This document shows, piece by piece, positions 8,002 to 16,645 of a DNA stretch of 64,000 nt. Position numbers and translations under genes: made by a program. Under the pieces are notes generated by a model. The model saw nothing but the letters and a program-made list of their open reading frames with translations. It was not told the DNA's origin and ran no database searches. Location of the stretch: the NCBI GenBank assembly GCA_963842235.1, contig CAWJFT010000001.1:248001-312000 (forward strand), in the 5' to 3' direction. This DNA comes from JACDAN01 sp963842235. Its GTDB lineage: Bacteria; Actinomycetota; Thermoleophilia; Gaiellales; Gaiellaceae. Positions within the stretch are counted from its first letter, which is position 1, and every line of letters begins with the position of its first letter.

Positions 8002-9024
8002 CTAGGCCGTCTGGATTATCTTGTAGGCGCGCACGAAGCTCGCCTCGTGCCCGCGGCGGTTCGCCTCGCTGAGCTGGCCCTCCTCCAGCGCGCCGATCCG
8101 CAGCAGCAGCTCGAACTCGTCGCGCAGGTGCGTGCGCATCATCTCCGGGCCGTCGGTGGCGATCGTGAACTGCACGTTGTGCTCCGAGAAGGCGCGGAAG
8201 GTGTCGCGGAGGGCGTCCTCGTGGGGCAACGCTTTCGTGAGCAGGTTCGAGGTGGGGCAGAGCTCGAGCACGATCTCGGCCTCGCAGATCTGCGTCATCA
8301 GCTTCTTGTCGCGGGCGGCGAGGATCCCGTGCCCGATCCGGTCGGGGCGCAGGGTGGAGACGACCTCGCGGATCTCGGCGATCCCGTACTCGCCGCCCTC
8401 CTCGCCCACGTGGATCGTCACCCCGAGGCCGGCGTCACGCGCCTGCTGGACGAGCGGGCGCAGGGTGCGGTAGGGGTAGGGGCCGTCGGCGTTCGGGCGC
8501 GGGCCGGCGATGTCGATGCCGACGATCCCGCGCGGCGCGTAGCGGATCGCCTTCTCGACGATGATCTCGTTCTGCCGCTCGGTGAACGTCCGGTCCATCA
8601 TCAGGATCAGGCCGGCGCGCACCTGCGGGTACTCGAGGCTGGCGCGGTCGAGCCCGCGGATCGAGGCCATGATGATGTGGTCGAGGTCGCGCTCGCCGCC
8701 GCGGTTCCGCTTCATCGGGTTGTAGCGGAGCTCGAGCGTCGTGATCCCCTGCGAGCGGTAGGCGCCGCCGATCGCGGCGTGCACCGAGCGCTCGACGGCG
8801 AGCGGGCTCGACTGGATCAGCTCCGTCCACTTGTAGATCTGGTCGAGCGCGGTCAGGTCGGGGACCTCGTGCGGGTCCGAGACGGTGACGAGGTCGTCGA
8901 ACTCCCAGTAGTCCTTGACCGGGAGCGCGATGCCCTGCTCGTGGGCCAGCGTCCACATGATCTCCGTGGCGACCGAGCCGCCGAGGTGGGTGTGCAGCTC
9001 GGCGAGGCCTTCCTGGCTGCTCAT
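8002..9024 (-). CDS. Adenosine deaminase family protein
   Basis: A 340-residue amidohydrolase-fold enzyme of the adenosine/adenine deaminase family, which removes the amino group of a purine base or nucleoside using a zinc-bound water. The zinc and catalytic set is present: HTH at 11-13, IHVGEE with His205 and Glu208, IGHG with His232 and Asp291. The usual TDDP at that last site reads TDGP, so the second aspartate, which in adenosine deaminase contacts the purine ring, is Gly292. That could change the substrate. ATG 9024 gives the family-typical short lead before ELHTHLGGS. Two 3' fragments of the same gene lie downstream. Deaminase family is firm; adenosine as the substrate is only likely. 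Confidence 0.85.
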   Translation of the reverse strand: MSSQEGLAELHTHLGGSVATEIMWTLAHEQGIALPVKDYWEFDDLVTVSDPHEVPDLTALDQIYKWTELIQSSPLAVERSVHAAIGGAYRSQGITTLELRYNPMKRNRGGERDLDHIIMASIRGLDRASLEYPQVRAGLILMMDRTFTERQNEIIVEKAIRYAPRGIVGIDIAGPRPNADGPYPYRTLRPLVQQARDAGLGVTIHVGEEGGEYGIAEIREVVSTLRPDRIGHGILAARDKKLMTQICEAEIVLELCPTSNLLTKALPHEDALRDTFRAFSEHNVQFTIATDGPEMMRTHLRDEFELLLRIGALEEGQLSEANRRGHEASFVRAYKIIQTA

Positions 9025-9065
9025 CGGAGGAGGGTATCGGCGCCGGCGTCAGTCATGCTCATGCC

Positions 9066-9432
9066 GTGAAGGTGATGGGGATCCGCTGGCTGGGCGTTCG
9101 GGCCGAGCGCTACGACGAGATGGTCGGGTTCCTGCGCGACGTTCTGGGGCTCGACGTCGTGTTCGAGGAGGAGGGGACGACGGAGCTCTCGCTGCCGGAC
9201 GGGAATCGCATCCAGGTGTTCGGGCCCGGTCATCGCTACCACCGGTTCTTCGGCGAGCAGGCCGACGGGCCCGGTTCCGCTCTTCGAGGTCGACGATCTC
9301 GACGCGGCGCGCGGAATGCTCGAGGCGGCCGGGATCGAGCTGCTCGGAACCGCCGAGCGAGACTCCGCTTGGGAGTGGCTGCACTTCCGGGCGCCGGACG
9401 GCAACGTCTACGAGCTGGCGAGGCGGCTCTAA
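9066..9432 (+). pseudogene. Glyoxalase-fold (VOC) protein, frameshifted
   Basis: About 122 residues of a vicinal-oxygen-chelate fold protein. The first frame encodes MGIRWLGVRAERYDEMVGFL through the RIQVFGPGHRYHRFFGEQAD region. The second frame continues PVPLFEVDDLDAARGMLEAA and ends FRAPDGNVYELARRL. The join is at the CCC run 9270-9272, where one extra C breaks the frame. If repaired the protein has the normal length of a single VOC module pair. GTG at 9066 or ATG at 9075 could start it. The next gene begins 10 bp after the stop, so the two were probably co-transcribed. Substrate unknown; the break could be a consensus error. Confidence 0.75.
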
Positions 9433-9442
9433 GGTGGCAGCC

Positions 9443-10171
9443 GTGCGCCCCGCCGACCTCTACGGGCTCCCGCTCGAGGAGTTCACGAAGACGCGTGACG
9501 AGCTCGCGAAGGAGCTGCGGAAGAAGGGAAAGAAGGAGGCGGCCGACGAGGTCAAGGCGCTCCGCAAGCCGTCCGTCTCTGCCTGGATGATCAACCAGCT
9601 TGCGCGCCGGCATCCCCAGGAGATGAAGGCGCTCGTCAAGGCCGGGGACAACCTTCGCAAGGCGCAGCGGAGCGCCGTCAGCGGGCGGGATCCGGAGGTG
9701 CTGCGGGAGGCGACGCGGAGCCACCGGGATCGCCTCGACGATCTGACGTCCTTAGCGCGTCACGAGCTCGATGCGGGCGGCCAGACCTTGCAGCGGGTCG
9801 CGCAGACGCTTCGTGCTGCTTCGATCGACAAGCAGGCGTCGAAGGCGCTCCTCGCGGGCACGCTGGCCACGGACGTCGAGCAGGCTGGCTTCGGGCCGCT
9901 CCTCTCGGAGGTTCCGCTGCCGCGCCCCGCGAGGTCGAAGGCCCCGCCCGCGAAGGCAAAGGCGAAGCCGCAAAAGGCGCCCGATCGAACCCGCGAGCAG
10001 GCCGCGAAGCTGCGCCGGCAGCTGCAAGAGGCTCGTAAGGGAGCGCGGGAAGAGCGCCGTCGCGCCGATGCCGCGGCCCGGGAGGCCGAAAAGGCGCAGA
10101 GAAGTTCCGAGAAGGCCGAGGCGCAGGTGGGCGAGCTGGAAGCACAGCTTGAGCGGATCTCCGGACGCTGA
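9443..10171 (+). CDS. Coiled-coil protein of unknown function
   Basis: A 242-residue basic, mostly helical cytoplasmic protein. The N-terminal third (RPADLYGLPLEEFTKTRDEL ... KALRKPSVSAWMINQLARRH) matches a conserved but uncharacterised actinobacterial family I have seen by its KPSVSAW-NQLAR motif. The C-terminal part (about residues 165-242) is a Lys/Arg/Ala/Glu-rich coiled coil after a proline-rich linker. GTG at 9443 is chosen because AAGG lies eight bases upstream; GTG at 9434 is an alternative. The composition suggests a nucleic-acid or envelope-associated scaffold, but that is speculation. Confidence 0.7.
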   Translation: MRPADLYGLPLEEFTKTRDELAKELRKKGKKEAADEVKALRKPSVSAWMINQLARRHPQEMKALVKAGDNLRKAQRSAVSGRDPEVLREATRSHRDRLDDLTSLARHELDAGGQTLQRVAQTLRAASIDKQASKALLAGTLATDVEQAGFGPLLSEVPLPRPARSKAPPAKAKAKPQKAPDRTREQAAKLRRQLQEARKGAREERRRADAAAREAEKAQRSSEKAEAQVGELEAQLERISGR

Positions 10172-10263
10172 CCGACATTTAAGGAATCCGCTGATGCGGT
10201 TGGCGCCTATTGCCAATCACACAGGTTCGCCCCTCCCGGGGCGCCGTCACGGGGAGGAAGGAC

Positions 10264-11226
10264 ATGACAGCGAAGAAGGCCGTAGTGCGCCGTGCGGCAG
10301 GCGCTTCTCTCGCTCTCGTTCTCGCGTTGGTCGTCGTCGGCTCGGCCGCCGCCGCCGCGAGAGACCGAACGCCGCCGACAACGCCGACGAATCTGCATGT
10401 AACGAGCCTCAGCCAGACGAGCGTCACGCTCGCCTGGAATCCGTCCACGGACAACTCGGGCAGCTTCTCCTACTCCGTCAGCAAGGACGGACAGGGCTTC
10501 ACCGTGCCGCAGACGCAGACGTCGTACACGATCGACTGGCTGAGCCCGGGCCAGACGTACAGCTTCTACGTCACGGCTGTCGACAAGGCGCTCAACCGCT
10601 CGGGGCAGAGCAACACCGTCACGGTGACCACGCCCGAAGACACGACGCCACCCACGGCCCCGGAGCTCTCGGGGAGCGTGCGAGGCCCCTCGCAGGTCGC
10701 GCTGACGTGGACGCGGTCGACAGACGACATCACGTGGTGGACGCTCGGGTACCGCATCTTCGCCGACGGCGCCCCGGTCACAGCGCATGTGAACTGGCAC
10801 GGCGAGCGCAGCGTCGTCCTCAGGCACCTCGCGCCGGCGACGTCGTACACGTTCACCGTCGAGGCCAACGACTTCAACGGGAACACGACGATGAGCAACG
10901 AGGTCACCCTGACGACCGAGGCGACGAGCGACGTGACGCCGCCCTCGGCGCCGACCAACGTGCACATCGTCGCGGATCAGGGTTGCGGCGAGGTCTGGGT
11001 CGGCTGGACTCAGTCAACGGACGACACCGACCCTCAGTACGCGATCGAGTACGAGATCTACGTCAACGGCGTGCTGAGCCCGCTTCCCGTCGGAGCCGGA
11101 ATCGACCAGGACTTCGTCTACGCCACGGCGTTCGGAGAGAACACGTTCACGGTGAAAGCGGTGGATCGGGCGGGGAACACCTCGGAGGCGAGCAACGCGG
11201 CGACGGCGGTGCTCTGGCCCTGCTGA
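10264..11226 (+). CDS. Secreted fibronectin type III repeat protein
   Basis: A 320-residue exported protein. A signal peptide (AAGASLALVLALVVVGSAAA) is followed by three fibronectin type III modules of about 90-95 residues, at roughly 35-125, 128-222 and 225-320. Each begins with the DTTPPTAP-type linker and carries the conserved Trp (TLAWNPSTDN, ALTWTRSTDD, WVGWTQSTDD) and the Tyr-x-F/V near the end of the module (SYTIDW, SYTFTV). ATG 10264 is preceded by GGGGAGGAAGG, an excellent ribosome-binding site. Modules like this usually mediate binding in extracellular enzymes or adhesins, but no catalytic domain is attached. It is probably a surface-binding protein. Confidence 0.85.
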   Translation: MTAKKAVVRRAAGASLALVLALVVVGSAAAAARDRTPPTTPTNLHVTSLSQTSVTLAWNPSTDNSGSFSYSVSKDGQGFTVPQTQTSYTIDWLSPGQTYSFYVTAVDKALNRSGQSNTVTVTTPEDTTPPTAPELSGSVRGPSQVALTWTRSTDDITWWTLGYRIFADGAPVTAHVNWHGERSVVLRHLAPATSYTFTVEANDFNGNTTMSNEVTLTTEATSDVTPPSAPTNVHIVADQGCGEVWVGWTQSTDDTDPQYAIEYEIYVNGVLSPLPVGAGIDQDFVYATAFGENTFTVKAVDRAGNTSEASNAATAVLWPC

Positions 11227-11362
11227 GGTCAGGTTTCCGGATCGGATGCTGCAGGGTCGGCCGACGGCCCTGAAGCCCATCCCGAGTCGACCGCCCCGGG
11301 GCCGTCTGCCGCGTGCCAGTTGTGAGGCGTCTGGAACGGTGGCATCCTGCTTCCTCACGCCC

Positions 11363-12937
11363 ATGAGCTCGACGTCGTACGAGCAGGTCTGCGCCGCGCA
11401 TCGCTGGGACGTCCCTCCGCGCTACAACATCGCGTCCGACGTCTGCGACAAGCACCCTCGCGACAAGCTCGCGATGGTGTGGGAGAGCTTCGACGGCTCC
11501 TACCGCGAGTTGGCGTGGGGAGAGCTCCAGGACCTCGCGAACCAGGCGGCCCAGGTGCTCCGCGACCTGGGCGTCGAGCGAGGCGACCGCGTCGCGGTCG
11601 TGCTACCGCCGACGCCGGAGACCGCGGCGATCTTCTTCGGCGTCTGGAAGCTGGGCGCGATCCTGCTCTCGATGTCGGTGCTGTACGGCGACGAATCGAT
11701 TCGCCATCGCCTTTCGGACTCGGGCGCGAAGCTCGTGGTCACCGATGCGGACAACGGCCCGCGGTTCGCGGACTCGGAGGCACCGACGCTCGTGCTCGAC
11801 GCCGACACCCTCGCCGGCGCCTCGACCGAGCCCGTTCCCGGGGACACGTCGGCCGACGATCCCGCGCAGCTCTACTACACGTCCGGAACGACCGGGCTTG
11901 CGAAGGGCATCGTGCACGCCCACCGCTACATCCTCGGCCACGAGGAGTTCGTGTACAGCCACGAGGTCGCCGACGGCGAGCGGTTCCACGGCATGGGCGA
12001 ATGGGCGTGGGCGGCGGGTATCGCGCCGTTGCTAGGGCCTTGGCGGCTCGGCGCGGTGCAATGCGTGTACCGGCGCGAGGCCGGCTTCGATCCGCACCGG
12101 CAGTTGGACTTCCTCAGCCGCCACGACGTGACGAACGTCTTCACGACGCCGACGGCGATGCGGGCGATGATGGCGATCGACGACGCCGGGACCCGGTATG
12201 CGCAGAAGTTCCGGCGTGTCTGCTCGGCCGGCGAGCCGCTGAACCCGGAGGCGATTCGCTGGTTCCGGGAGCAGTACGGCGTGACCGTGCTCGACTACTA
12301 CGGGCTGACGGAGTCGTATCCGCTCGTCGGGAACTACCCGTTCATGGAGGTCCGCGAGGGCTCGATGGGCAAGCCGATGCCCGGCTGGGACGTCCAAATC
12401 CTGGACGAGGATGAGCGGCCCGTCGCCCAGGGCGAGCGCGGCGAGATCTGCCTGCGTGCCCGGACGAACCCGCACTACCCGCTCGGCTACTGGAACAGGC
12501 CTGAAGACAGCGACGAGGTGTTCGGCGGCGAGTGGTTCCACACCAAGGACGCCGTGCGCGAGGACGAGGACGGGTACATCTGGTACGAAGGGCGCGCGGA
12601 CGACGTGATCATCGCCGCCGGCTACCGCGTCGGCCCCTTCGAGGTCGAGTCGGTCTGCCTCGAGCACCCGGCTGTGCGCGAGGCGGCTGCCGTGGCCTCG
12701 CCCGACGAACTACGAGGCAACGTCGTCAAGGCGTTCATCGTCCTCGCGGCCGACCACGAGCCGTCCGACGAGCTCGCCGACGAGATCAAGGCGTTCGTCC
12801 GCGAGCGGCTGTCCGCGTATGCCTATCCGCGCCGGATCGAGTTCGTCGCCGACCTGCCCAAGACGCTGACCGGGAAGATCCGGCGCATCGAGCTCCGCCA
12901 GCGGGAACTCGAACGAGCCGGCGCCGTGCGAGGCTGA
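11363..12937 (+). CDS. AMP-forming acyl-CoA synthetase
   Basis: A 524-residue ANL-superfamily enzyme that activates a carboxylic acid through an acyl-adenylate to the CoA thioester. The A3 P-loop motif YYTSGTTGLAKG is near residues 170-181, the A5 motif DYYGLTESYP follows, then the A7/A8 hinge (YEGRADDVIIAAGYRVGPFE) and the catalytic C-terminal lysine in KTLTGKIRRIELR. The overall pattern resembles the medium-chain (ACSM-like) or acetyl-CoA synthetase-like branch rather than long-chain FadD. ATG 11363 was chosen because the upstream extension is non-conserved and runs back into the preceding gene's trailer. It stands alone on its strand. The acid substrate cannot be determined. Confidence 0.88.
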   Translation: MSSTSYEQVCAAHRWDVPPRYNIASDVCDKHPRDKLAMVWESFDGSYRELAWGELQDLANQAAQVLRDLGVERGDRVAVVLPPTPETAAIFFGVWKLGAILLSMSVLYGDESIRHRLSDSGAKLVVTDADNGPRFADSEAPTLVLDADTLAGASTEPVPGDTSADDPAQLYYTSGTTGLAKGIVHAHRYILGHEEFVYSHEVADGERFHGMGEWAWAAGIAPLLGPWRLGAVQCVYRREAGFDPHRQLDFLSRHDVTNVFTTPTAMRAMMAIDDAGTRYAQKFRRVCSAGEPLNPEAIRWFREQYGVTVLDYYGLTESYPLVGNYPFMEVREGSMGKPMPGWDVQILDEDERPVAQGERGEICLRARTNPHYPLGYWNRPEDSDEVFGGEWFHTKDAVREDEDGYIWYEGRADDVIIAAGYRVGPFEVESVCLEHPAVREAAAVASPDELRGNVVKAFIVLAADHEPSDELADEIKAFVRERLSAYAYPRRIEFVADLPKTLTGKIRRIELRQRELERAGAVRG

Positions 12938-12966
12938 TTTCGCCCAATGCCCGAGCTGTTGGTCTC

Positions 12967-13428
12967 CTAACGGCTTAGCGCGCCGAGCGACTCGGCGATC
13001 CGGGTTGCGGCCTTCCGCGCCGCGCGCTGCTTGATCAGTCCCTCGAGTGCGTAGGCGCCGATCCGGACACGGGTGCCCTGCTCGCGCGGCGCGACCGCCA
13101 CCGTCACCAGGGCCGGGTTCATATTCCAAAAGCCAGAGGGCACGACCGCAGACACCGCCCGCGCCGCGGCAGAATCCTCACCGAGATCGCGGGGGTCGCC
13201 TTCCTCGCTCAGGACCTCGCGGGCCTTGCGGAGCGCCGCGTCCGGCGCCTCGGGCAGGTCGAGCTCCAGCTCGAAGTGGTCCACCTTGGTGATGCGCGCG
13301 CCCAGGCGGGCTCCGCTCCTCGTCCCACGGCCAGCGGCGCCGCTCTGCAACCATCGCTCGACATCCGCGCCGGCGCGCTCGGCCAGCTCGTCCGCGAGCA
13401 CATCGCGCTGCTCAGTGTCTTCGGGCAT
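12967..13428 (-). CDS. Hypothetical protein
   Basis: A 153-residue protein of no family I recognise. The N-terminal half is an acidic helical segment (DVLADELAERAGADVERWLQ). The middle alternates like a beta sheet (KVDHFELELDLPEAPDAALR and TVAVAPREQGTRVRIGAYAL), and the C-terminus is a basic helix with paired Arg/Ala. There is no signal peptide or membrane segment. The start is ATG 13428; it is divergent from the aldo-keto reductase with about 50 bp between the starts. Codon use fits the neighbours, so I take it as real. Confidence 0.65.
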   Translation of the reverse strand: MPEDTEQRDVLADELAERAGADVERWLQSGAAGRGTRSGARLGARITKVDHFELELDLPEAPDAALRKAREVLSEEGDPRDLGEDSAAARAVSAVVPSGFWNMNPALVTVAVAPREQGTRVRIGAYALEGLIKQRAARKAATRIAESLGALSR

Positions 13429-13477
13429 GCAAGCCGTTTACCCGCCCAGCGCCGCGGCTAGGCATCCTCTTGGCGCA

Positions 13478-14236
13478 ATGACGAGGCTGAGGCTCGGTGA
13501 CACCGAAGTCGCCCGGATCGGGCTGGGGACGAACCGGCTCTCGAAGACTCCCGAGCACGTGGAGTTCATCAGGGCCGCCGTCGCGGCCGGCGTGCAGCTC
13601 GTCGACAGCGCCCACACGTACGCCGGAGAGCAGAGCGAGGACACGATCGGCACTGCTCTCGGGCCCAACCCCGACGGATGCGTCGTTGCGACGAAGGGTG
13701 GCTGGAACGGTGCCCGACCGGAGGTACTTCGCGTCGAGATCGCGGAGAGCCTTCGCCGGCTGCGGACGGAGACCATCGGCCTCTACTACCTCCATCGACC
13801 CGACCCCGAGACGTCGTTCGAGGAGAGCCTCGGCGCGATCAAGGAGCACCAGGAGGCCGGGCAGATCCGGAACGTCGGTGTTTCGAACGTCGGGATCGCG
13901 CAGATCGAGCGCGCCCGCGACGTCGTTCCGATCGCCGCGGTCCAGAACCCATACAGCGTCTCCGACCGCAGGCACGACGACGTCGTCGACTACTGCACCA
14001 GGGAGGGGATCGTGTTCGTGCCTTACTTCCCGCTGCGCGGCGCCGGCGGCGGTGCGCTCGCCGAGATCGCGGAGCGGCGCGGCGCCACCCAGGCGCAGGT
14101 CGCGCTTGCCTGGCTTCTGAAGCGCTCTTCGGCGATTCTCCCGATCCCGGGTTCGCTCTCCATCGAGCACGTAAAGGAGAACCTCGCCGCGCCGGACCTC
14201 GATCTCACCGACGCCGAGTTCGACGCCCTGCTGTAG
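13478..14236 (+). CDS. Aldo/keto reductase
   Basis: A 252-residue NADPH-dependent aldo/keto reductase (TIM barrel) that reduces aldehydes or ketones. The tetrad is recognisable: Asp and Tyr in VDSAHTYAG, Lys in VATKGG and His in YYLHRPDP. The cofactor-binding end reads IPIPGSLSIEHVKENL. At about 250 residues it is slightly shorter than most family members (about 280-330). ATG 13478 gives the standard N-terminus TRLRLGDTEVARIGLGT. Its stop lies six bases from the end of the convergent SDR operon. Substrate unknown. Confidence 0.85.
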   Translation: MTRLRLGDTEVARIGLGTNRLSKTPEHVEFIRAAVAAGVQLVDSAHTYAGEQSEDTIGTALGPNPDGCVVATKGGWNGARPEVLRVEIAESLRRLRTETIGLYYLHRPDPETSFEESLGAIKEHQEAGQIRNVGVSNVGIAQIERARDVVPIAAVQNPYSVSDRRHDDVVDYCTREGIVFVPYFPLRGAGGGALAEIAERRGATQAQVALAWLLKRSSAILPIPGSLSIEHVKENLAAPDLDLTDAEFDALL

Positions 14237-14242
14237 CGCAGG

Positions 14243-15025
14243 TCAGACGTACTTGCCCATGCCGCCCGCCACGTCGATCGACGCGCCGGTGATGTAGCTC
14301 GCCCGCTCGCCCAGGAGGAAGGCGACGAGCCCGGAGACCTCGTCGGCTCGCCCGAACCGCCCGAGCGGGACCTCGCGGGCTGCGAGTGAAGCGAAGAACT
14401 CCTCGCGCTCGAGCTCCGGCGCCCGCTTCCGATGGATGTTGTCCCACTGGGGCGTGACGACGAAGCCGATATTGACGGTGTTGACGAGGATGTTGTCCTT
14501 TGCGACCTCCAGCGCCAGGGTCTTGCCGAACGAGAGGCTGGCCGCACGGTTCACCGAGGTCGCGAAGAACGCCGGGTCCGGGTAACGGCCGTAGACCGCG
14601 CTGATGTTGACGATGCGCCCGCCGCCCGCGGCCCGCATGTGCGGCAGCACCTCGCGGCAGCATCGGATCAGCGAGAACAGCTTGACGTCGAGGTCGCTGC
14701 TCCAGTCCGCGTCGGTGAGCGTCTCGAACGTGCCGGGATGCGCGCGCCCGGCGTTGTTGACGAGGCAGTCCACGCGTCCCAGAGCCTCGGCCGAACGCGC
14801 AACGAAATCCCGCACCTGCGTGGGGTCTGTGACGTCGGCTCGCTGCGCGTGGGCGACGGGCCCGTCCCGGCCGAGCTCGGCCGCGGCCGCGAGCACCTCC
14901 TCCTCGCTGCGTGAGCAGATCGCGACCGAGGCTCCTTCCCGGAGCAACTCCTGCGCGATCGCGAAGCCGAGCCCCTTGGAGCCGCCGGTGACGATCGCCT
15001 TGCGGCCCTCGAGCCCGAGGTTCAC
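14243..15025 (-). CDS. SDR-family protein lacking the YxxxK motif
   Basis: A 260-residue short-chain dehydrogenase/reductase-fold protein. The nucleotide-binding motif TGGSKGLG (13-20), NNAG and the active-site serine region NISAVYG are intact. Where the catalytic Tyr-x-x-x-Lys belongs the sequence reads FFATSVNRAA, so both Tyr and Lys are missing. A subgroup of FabG-like SDRs with a similar S-N-x-x-R substitution exists, so it may be an unusual enzyme or a non-catalytic binder. GTG 15025 overlaps the stop of the cupin gene (GTGA), which suggests translational coupling in an aminotransferase-cupin-SDR operon. Confidence 0.8.
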   Translation of the reverse strand: MNLGLEGRKAIVTGGSKGLGFAIAQELLREGASVAICSRSEEEVLAAAAELGRDGPVAHAQRADVTDPTQVRDFVARSAEALGRVDCLVNNAGRAHPGTFETLTDADWSSDLDVKLFSLIRCCREVLPHMRAAGGGRIVNISAVYGRYPDPAFFATSVNRAASLSFGKTLALEVAKDNILVNTVNIGFVVTPQWDNIHRKRAPELEREEFFASLAAREVPLGRFGRADEVSGLVAFLLGERASYITGASIDVAGGMGKYV

Positions 15026-15363
15026 TCGGGCTCGGCGGAGCCCATCGTCTCCAGCAGGGCCCGCCTCGGCGGATGGAAGACGTCCACCTCGAGACACGGT
15101 CCGTCGTGCGTGCGCGCACCGTGCGGCACGTTCGGCGGAATGACGACGGCTTGCCCACGCGTGAGCACCCGGGTCTCGCCTGCCACCTCGAACTCGAGCT
15201 CCCCTTCCAGCACGAACGAGATCTGCTCCTCCTCATGCCAGTGGACCGGCGCCTCCGTGTGGGGCTCGAAACGGACGAAGTTGGTCATCACCCGATCCCC
15301 GACCACCGGCTGGAAATGGAGGCCGGGCACCATCTCGATCGCAGCGAGCGCGTCCCACTGCAC
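15022..15363 (-). CDS. Single-domain cupin protein
   Basis: A small beta-barrel cupin. Motif 1 reads PHTEAPVHWHEEEQISFVLEG and so supplies His, His and Glu metal ligands; motif 2 is PPNVPHGARTHDG. Proteins like this bind a metal and act as isomerases, dioxygenases or sensors; the substrate is unknown. From GTG 15363 it has 113 residues, but the frame continues upstream without a stop. An ATG at 15425 overlaps the aminotransferase stop as ATGA. Adding one C to the CCCC run (15412-15415) would join MTDSP to YFGTDAGAQEGASGSF in frame. The true protein is probably 20 residues longer, with a frame break or base-call error. Confidence 0.8.
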   Translation of the reverse strand: MQWDALAAIEMVPGLHFQPVVGDRVMTNFVRFEPHTEAPVHWHEEEQISFVLEGELEFEVAGETRVLTRGQAVVIPPNVPHGARTHDGPCLEVDVFHPPRRALLETMGSAEPE

Positions 15364-15421
15364 GAAGGAGCCCGATGCCCCCTCCTGCGCGCCGGCGTCG
15401 GTTCCGAAGTAGGGGAGTCCG

Positions 15422-16645
15422 TCATTGCCGCCTCCCTCCCGTCTCGTCGGCGACGAGGGCGGCGAGTCGTCCGATGCCCTCGTCGATGAGCTCGTCCTCG
15501 ACCCTGCTGAACGACAGGCGCACGTTCGCTCCTCCGCGCCCGTCCGGGAAGAAGGGGATGCCCGGGACGACCGCGACTCCCCGCGCTGCGGCGCTCTTCG
15601 TGAACCCGGCAGACTCGACGCCTCCCGGCAGGGTCAGCCAGGAGAAGAACCCGCCTTCGGGCCGGGTCCAGGCGACCTCGGCCGGCATGTGCCGCTCGAG
15701 CGCGCCCAGCATCTGCTCGCAGCGCCGCCGGTAGAGCGCGCGCGAACGCTCGAGCTGCTCGTCCATCCAGCCGCGGCGCGCGTATTCCTCGAACAGCCGC
15801 TGGCCCAGCGCGCCCGCGCACTGGTCGGTGTTCTGCTTCGCCGCGACCAGCTGCGCGATGACGCTCGCCGGGCCGACGGCCCACCCCAGCCGGACGCCGG
15901 GGAAGAACGTCTTGGAGGTGGTACCGGCCTGGACGACGACGTCCGGCGCGAGGCTCCAGATGCTCGGCGGCGGCTCGAGCCCGAAGCCGAGCTCGCGGTA
16001 GGCGACATCCTCGACGATCAGGAAGCCGTAGCGCCGCGCCAGCTCGACGAGCTCCGCCCTGCGATCCTCCGCCAGGGTCAGGCCCGCCGGGTTCTGGTAG
16101 TCGGGGATCGTGTAGAGCAGCTTGGGCCGGAGCCCGCCGGCGAGCCGGCGCTCGAGATCGTCGACCTGCAAGCCCTCGCCGTCCATCGGCACGGCGACGA
16201 CATCGGCCTCGAAGCTCCGGAACGCCATGATCGCGCCCAGGTAGGTGGGGCCCTCGACGACGACGACGTCTCCCGCGTCCAGAAACGACTTGCCGACCAG
16301 CTCGAGCGCCTCGATCGTGCCGCTCGAGACCATCACCTCGTCGTCGGCCGGGCGACGCCCCTGGTGGGCATCGAGCCGGTCGGCGACGACGTCCCGCGGG
16401 CCGGGCAGGCCCTGCGTGGGCGCGTACTGGAGGGCGCTTGCGTCCCCGACGGCCACGAGCTCGGCGAGCAGCGTCGCGACCGCTGCGCCCGGGAACGTCT
16501 GCGCGTCCGGGAAGCCGCCCGCGAACGGAATCAGCGTCGTGTCGCCGGCCAGGGCGAGGATGTCCGCCAGCCCCGCGCCGACCCCTGCGCGCGTTCGCGC
16601 GGCAAAGAGGTCGTTCCAGCTTCGCGCCTCTCGAGTGAGTGCCAT
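15422..16645 (-). CDS. PLP-dependent aminotransferase (2-aminoadipate/valine type)
   Basis: A fold-type I aminotransferase of the family that includes 2-aminoadipate transaminase LysN and MocR-like enzymes without the DNA-binding domain. The pyridoxal lysine lies in TTSKTFFPGVRLGW (about residue 245). PDYQNPAG and EDVAYREL provide the cofactor-ring and phosphate contacts. The C-terminal VRLSFS contains the carboxylate-binding arginine. ATG 16645 is my choice; ATG 16672 and GTG 16687 would extend it, and none has a good ribosome-binding site. It leads a three-gene operon (this, cupin, SDR) with ATGA and GTGA overlaps. The amino-acid substrate is not evident. Confidence 0.85.
   Translation of the reverse strand: MALTREARSWNDLFAARTRAGVGAGLADILALAGDTTLIPFAGGFPDAQTFPGAAVATLLAELVAVGDASALQYAPTQGLPGPRDVVADRLDAHQGRRPADDEVMVSSGTIEALELVGKSFLDAGDVVVVEGPTYLGAIMAFRSFEADVVAVPMDGEGLQVDDLERRLAGGLRPKLLYTIPDYQNPAGLTLAEDRRAELVELARRYGFLIVEDVAYRELGFGLEPPPSIWSLAPDVVVQAGTTSKTFFPGVRLGWAVGPASVIAQLVAAKQNTDQCAGALGQRLFEEYARRGWMDEQLERSRALYRRRCEQMLGALERHMPAEVAWTRPEGGFFSWLTLPGGVESAGFTKSAAARGVAVVPGIPFFPDGRGGANVRLSFSRVEDELIDEGIGRLAALVADETGGRRQ

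Noticed and set aside
10200..10263. Possible cyclic-di-GMP or other riboswitch before the fibronectin-III gene
   Set aside because: The leader has only a short GC hairpin (CGCCCC/GGGGCG) and a strong ribosome-binding site. It lacks the conserved bases of known aptamers.
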